Positions 13,978-16,267 of a DNA stretch of 16,267 nucleotides are shown piece by piece (positions within the stretch are counted from its first letter, which is position 1; every line of letters starts with the position of its first letter). The DNA is from an uncultured Oxalobacteraceae bacterium (lineage in GTDB: Bacteria > Pseudomonadota > Gammaproteobacteria > Burkholderiales > Burkholderiaceae): assembly GCA_946478765.1 (NCBI GenBank), contig CAMLDH010000052.1:1-16267 (forward strand), in the 5' to 3' direction. The notes beneath the pieces were generated by a model. That model worked only from the letters and a program-made list of their open reading frames with translations, was not told the origin of the DNA and ran no database searches. Both the position numbers and the translations under genes were made by a program.

Positions 13978-14305
13978 ATTAGCATAAAAATGCTCGTTAT
14001 ACAACTGTTATAAATGACGGGTTTGGCTCGGGATGCATTGATTTTGTTAAATAGGAATAATTTGAAACATGCTTGAGACCGCCGGACTAAGGAGGCATTT
14101 GTAAAATCATAGCGGTTAAAGTGTGTCCTAAGGACAGCTTGTCAATTCACATTCCCTCGAATATTCCTCCTGTGCCTGTTGACCAAAAGCGACATGTTTT
14201 CTTTTTGCTAAATTAATTATTGCGCTAAAGGACGCTTGTAAATACTATCTCTCGCCTTTAAGAAATGTTGTTTCCGAAAAATAATTTCAGAGGCCGGGTA
14301 GATTC
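13978..14305. other. 328-bp AT-rich intergenic region upstream of the two-partner secretion locus
   Basis: No gene is visible. Just after the hydrolase stop a small hairpin AGCAT-AAAA-ATGCT (13981-13994) could weakly terminate. TGTCC-TAA-GGACA (14124-14136) is a short inverted repeat. The region is much more AT-rich than the genes around it, as often seen upstream of surface-protein loci. It must hold the promoter for tpsB, but I cannot choose one with both boxes. Confidence 0.5.
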
Positions 14306-15976
14306 ATGTCGATGGTGTTGGAGAGAGCGCTGTGCGCAGTCGTGACGATAGGCGTTTGTACTGGCAATACCATTGCGCAGCCGATTTCCGATGCCGAACT
14401 GACGCGCCGCCAAATGCAGCAGCAAGAGCAGGCGCAAAGCCGGGCCGCGAGTTCACCCGACGTCTTTACCGGGACCCAGGCCGAAGGGCGCTCTGTGCTG
14501 GCACTGACTGCGGAAACCCCATGTTTTCCGGTCAAGGCACTCGAGTGGCGTGGAAACGAGCCGTTTGACTGGCTCGCAGCCGAGGAGGCGGCCGTATCCG
14601 GGCAATGCATTGGCGCAAAAGGCTTGCGCGTCTTTCAGGATTACCTGACATGGCAACTGATCGATAAAGGCTACATCACCAGCCGGGTCTTGATCCCCGA
14701 GCAAAATCTCGCCTCGGGTCGCCTGGTGATGCAAATTGTGGCCGGACGGGTCGGCAAGATTCGCGATCAGGGAGGTGCGCCGGGTATGACCGGCATGGTG
14801 TTGCCAAAGGGCGTGGGCGCATTGCTCAATCAACGCGATCTCGACCAGGCCCTGGAAAATATCCGGCGGCTGACAGGGCAGCAAGCCGTCGAATTCGATC
14901 TGATGCCCGGCGCCGACCCAGGCGAGACCGACATCGTCATCAAGCACCCGGAGGGTAAATCGTGGCACGGACTACTGACGCTGGACGACTCCGGCGCAGC
15001 GTCCACCGGCAAATACCAGCTCGGCGCCGTCATTACGGCCGACTCCCCATTGCATCTATACGACTCGCTGACGCTGGCCTTGAATAGAAACGCCAACTAC
15101 CGCAACGCGTCTTTGGGCACGAACTCTTCCAGTATCAGTTGGAGCGCCCCGATCGGGTACTGGTCTTTCCTGTTGAACGTCAACCAGTCCAGCTACCGGC
15201 AAACGGTGGCCGGCTTTGCCGGCGATATCGTCTATGGCGGCCACAGCTATGGCATGGAATTCGGCGCCGGTTACGTGCCGTACCGTACATCGAGCGCCAA
15301 GGGCGCGTTGCAGTTCAAGCTGAATCGCAAAGTCAGCCGCAGCCGCATCGACGATGTCGACGTCGATGTGCAATACCGGAATGTCGTCGGATACGAGCTC
15401 GGTTTTTCGCATCGCCAATACCTTGGCCAGAGCACGCTCGATCTGGGCGCGGGCGTCAAAGGCAGCCTGCCGAAACAGTCGAGCGCACCCGGTTTGATCG
15501 TCGGCGCGCCCGATTGGGACGGCCGCTACCAGATCCGCAGCGCCAACGCCGGCCTCGTGATGCCGCTGCAAGTTGCCGCGCAAAACCTGCGCTACCAAGG
15601 CAGCGTGCGCTTTCAACATGCGGCCACGCTGTTGCCGGTCTTCGAATACTTCTCCATCGGCAATCGCTACAGCGTGCGCGGTTTCGATGGCGCCTCCACC
15701 TTGGCGGCCGAGGACGGCTGGCTGCTTCGCAACGATGTGGTATGGCAGTTGGGAAGAAGCGGTCAGGAAGTGTTTCTGGGAGTCGATACCGGACATGTCG
15801 GCGGACCCAACGCAGGCACCTTGCTGGGAACCTCGCTCACCGGCGCCGCATTCGGCATGCGCGGCAAGCTCAACCGATTCAACTATGAAATCACGGTCGG
15901 CCGGCCGCTCAAGAAGCCGGCTGCCTTCAAAGCGGAACACATCGCTATTACCGCCTCGGCAGGCGCGGAGTTTTGA
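14306..15976 (+). CDS. TpsB / ShlB-FhaC-HecB family outer-membrane transporter (two-partner secretion)
   Basis: Outer-membrane beta-barrel that exports its partner exoprotein through the type Vb (two-partner) pathway. Of 556 residues, a signal peptide (cleavage near residue 25, after TIAQ) is followed by a Gln-rich linker helix (ELTRRQMQQQEQAQSRA). The POTRA region spans about 72-150 (PCFPVKALEWRGNEPFDWLA, YLTWQLIDKGYITSRVLIPE). The 16-strand barrel has alternating aromatic strands. The family signature RGFDG is at 458-462 (YSVRGFDGAS), then GWLLRNDVVW and GVDTGHVGG. The last residue is phenylalanine (SAGAEF), the BAM recognition signature. The length is normal for the family. The exoprotein gene starts 2 bp after the stop. 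Confidence 0.95.
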   Translation: MSMVLERALCAVVTIGVCTGNTIAQPISDAELTRRQMQQQEQAQSRAASSPDVFTGTQAEGRSVLALTAETPCFPVKALEWRGNEPFDWLAAEEAAVSGQCIGAKGLRVFQDYLTWQLIDKGYITSRVLIPEQNLASGRLVMQIVAGRVGKIRDQGGAPGMTGMVLPKGVGALLNQRDLDQALENIRRLTGQQAVEFDLMPGADPGETDIVIKHPEGKSWHGLLTLDDSGAASTGKYQLGAVITADSPLHLYDSLTLALNRNANYRNASLGTNSSSISWSAPIGYWSFLLNVNQSSYRQTVAGFAGDIVYGGHSYGMEFGAGYVPYRTSSAKGALQFKLNRKVSRSRIDDVDVDVQYRNVVGYELGFSHRQYLGQSTLDLGAGVKGSLPKQSSAPGLIVGAPDWDGRYQIRSANAGLVMPLQVAAQNLRYQGSVRFQHAATLLPVFEYFSIGNRYSVRGFDGASTLAAEDGWLLRNDVVWQLGRSGQEVFLGVDTGHVGGPNAGTLLGTSLTGAAFGMRGKLNRFNYEITVGRPLKKPAAFKAEHIAITASAGAEF

Positions 15977-15978
15977 AC

Positions 15979-16267
15979 ATGAAAGAACAAACCATGCGGA
16001 TTACTCCGTCATCCGATCGCACCACGCTGCAACGTCTTCTGGCCGGATGGCTGATCGTGCTGCAGGTACTGTCGCCGGCGCTTTATGCGGGCAACGCCTG
16101 GGCCCAGCCCACCAGTGCAGCGGCGATCAACCCGGATCGCAGCGTTGCCGGCGAGCGTCCGGTAGTCAATGTGGCCGCGAACGGCGTGCCGATCGTGCAG
16201 ATCGCTCCGCCAAGCGCGGCGGGCGTATCGAATAACCGCTTCACCGACTACAACGTCGGTTCCAAAG
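15979..16267 (+). CDS. TpsA-type filamentous haemagglutinin-like exoprotein, N-terminus only
   Basis: The ATG at 15979 opens a frame that runs 96 codons to the window edge. It begins MKEQTMRITPSSDRTTLQRL; an alternative in-frame ATG is at residue 6. A long signal peptide (hydrophobic core LLAGWLIVLQVLSPALYAG, then NAWA) is followed by the start of the TPS secretion domain, GVPIVQIAPPSAAGVSNNRF then TDYNVGSK. This is the classic N-terminal motif of FhaB-like proteins recognised by the TpsB POTRA domains. The gene continues outside the window, so size and function (adhesin, toxin delivery or haemolysin) cannot be stated. It is translationally close-coupled to the transporter. Confidence 0.93.
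   Translation, partial: MKEQTMRITPSSDRTTLQRLLAGWLIVLQVLSPALYAGNAWAQPTSAAAINPDRSVAGERPVVNVAANGVPIVQIAPPSAAGVSNNRFTDYNVGSK

Noticed and set aside
1..16267. CRISPR arrays, tRNA or rRNA genes, intact insertion sequences
   Set aside because: I looked for regularly spaced repeats, cloverleaf-like segments and transposase motifs and saw none.

Overview
The window looks like chromosomal DNA of a betaproteobacterium, most likely Burkholderiales/Oxalobacteraceae (Herminiimonas- or Janthinobacterium-like). This rests on the mfd | ispD-ispF arrangement, the EnvZ/OmpR pair, the style of the protein sequences and the moderate-to-high GC with GC-rich third positions. It is an inference from remembered gene order and protein character, not from a database search. 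I see no rRNA, tRNA, CRISPR array or intact transposase.

Layout. 1-2805 (-) is most of mfd (transcription-repair coupling factor), running off the left edge. A divergent promoter region (2806-3002) with short repeats separates it from ispD-ispF (3003-4186, +), two steps of the MEP isoprenoid pathway. A 582-bp gap (4187-4768) follows. It holds a possible gene remnant and a striking 160-bp imperfect palindrome with 31-bp perfect outer arms. Next, on +, is a peroxide/iron-redox module (4769-7592): a short rubrerythrin, a GlpC/HdrD-like Fe-S oxidoreductase, a small ferritin-like protein of the encapsulated-ferritin (EncFtn) family and a DUF3501 protein. A strong, probably bidirectional terminator closes the module. 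Facing it is a secreted DUF4399 protein (-).

The segment 8299-10720 (-) is an OmpR/EnvZ-type two-component system (regulator first, kinase second). Downstream lie a frameshifted gene remnant and a good rho-independent terminator. The divergent upstream region (10721-10885) carries 10-bp-phased TTAC repeats, reminiscent of OmpR half-sites. It also serves a small secreted hypothetical protein (10886-11224, +). Convergent with that is a three-gene minus-strand cluster: a flavodoxin-like protein with a hydrophobic segment, a four-helix membrane protein and arfB (ribosome rescue hydrolase). Divergent from the cluster is a metallo-beta-lactamase-fold hydrolase resembling persulfide dioxygenases (13117-13977, +).

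The right end (14306-16267, +) is the start of a two-partner secretion locus: a complete TpsB (ShlB/FhaC-type) outer-membrane transporter, then 2 bp later the N-terminus of its TpsA exoprotein, cut by the window edge.

The most interesting point is the EncFtn-like protein. It keeps the ferroxidase-centre residues but has no encapsulin gene beside it and no visible cargo-loading tail, and it sits between an Fe-S oxidoreductase and a DUF3501 protein downstream of a rubrerythrin.
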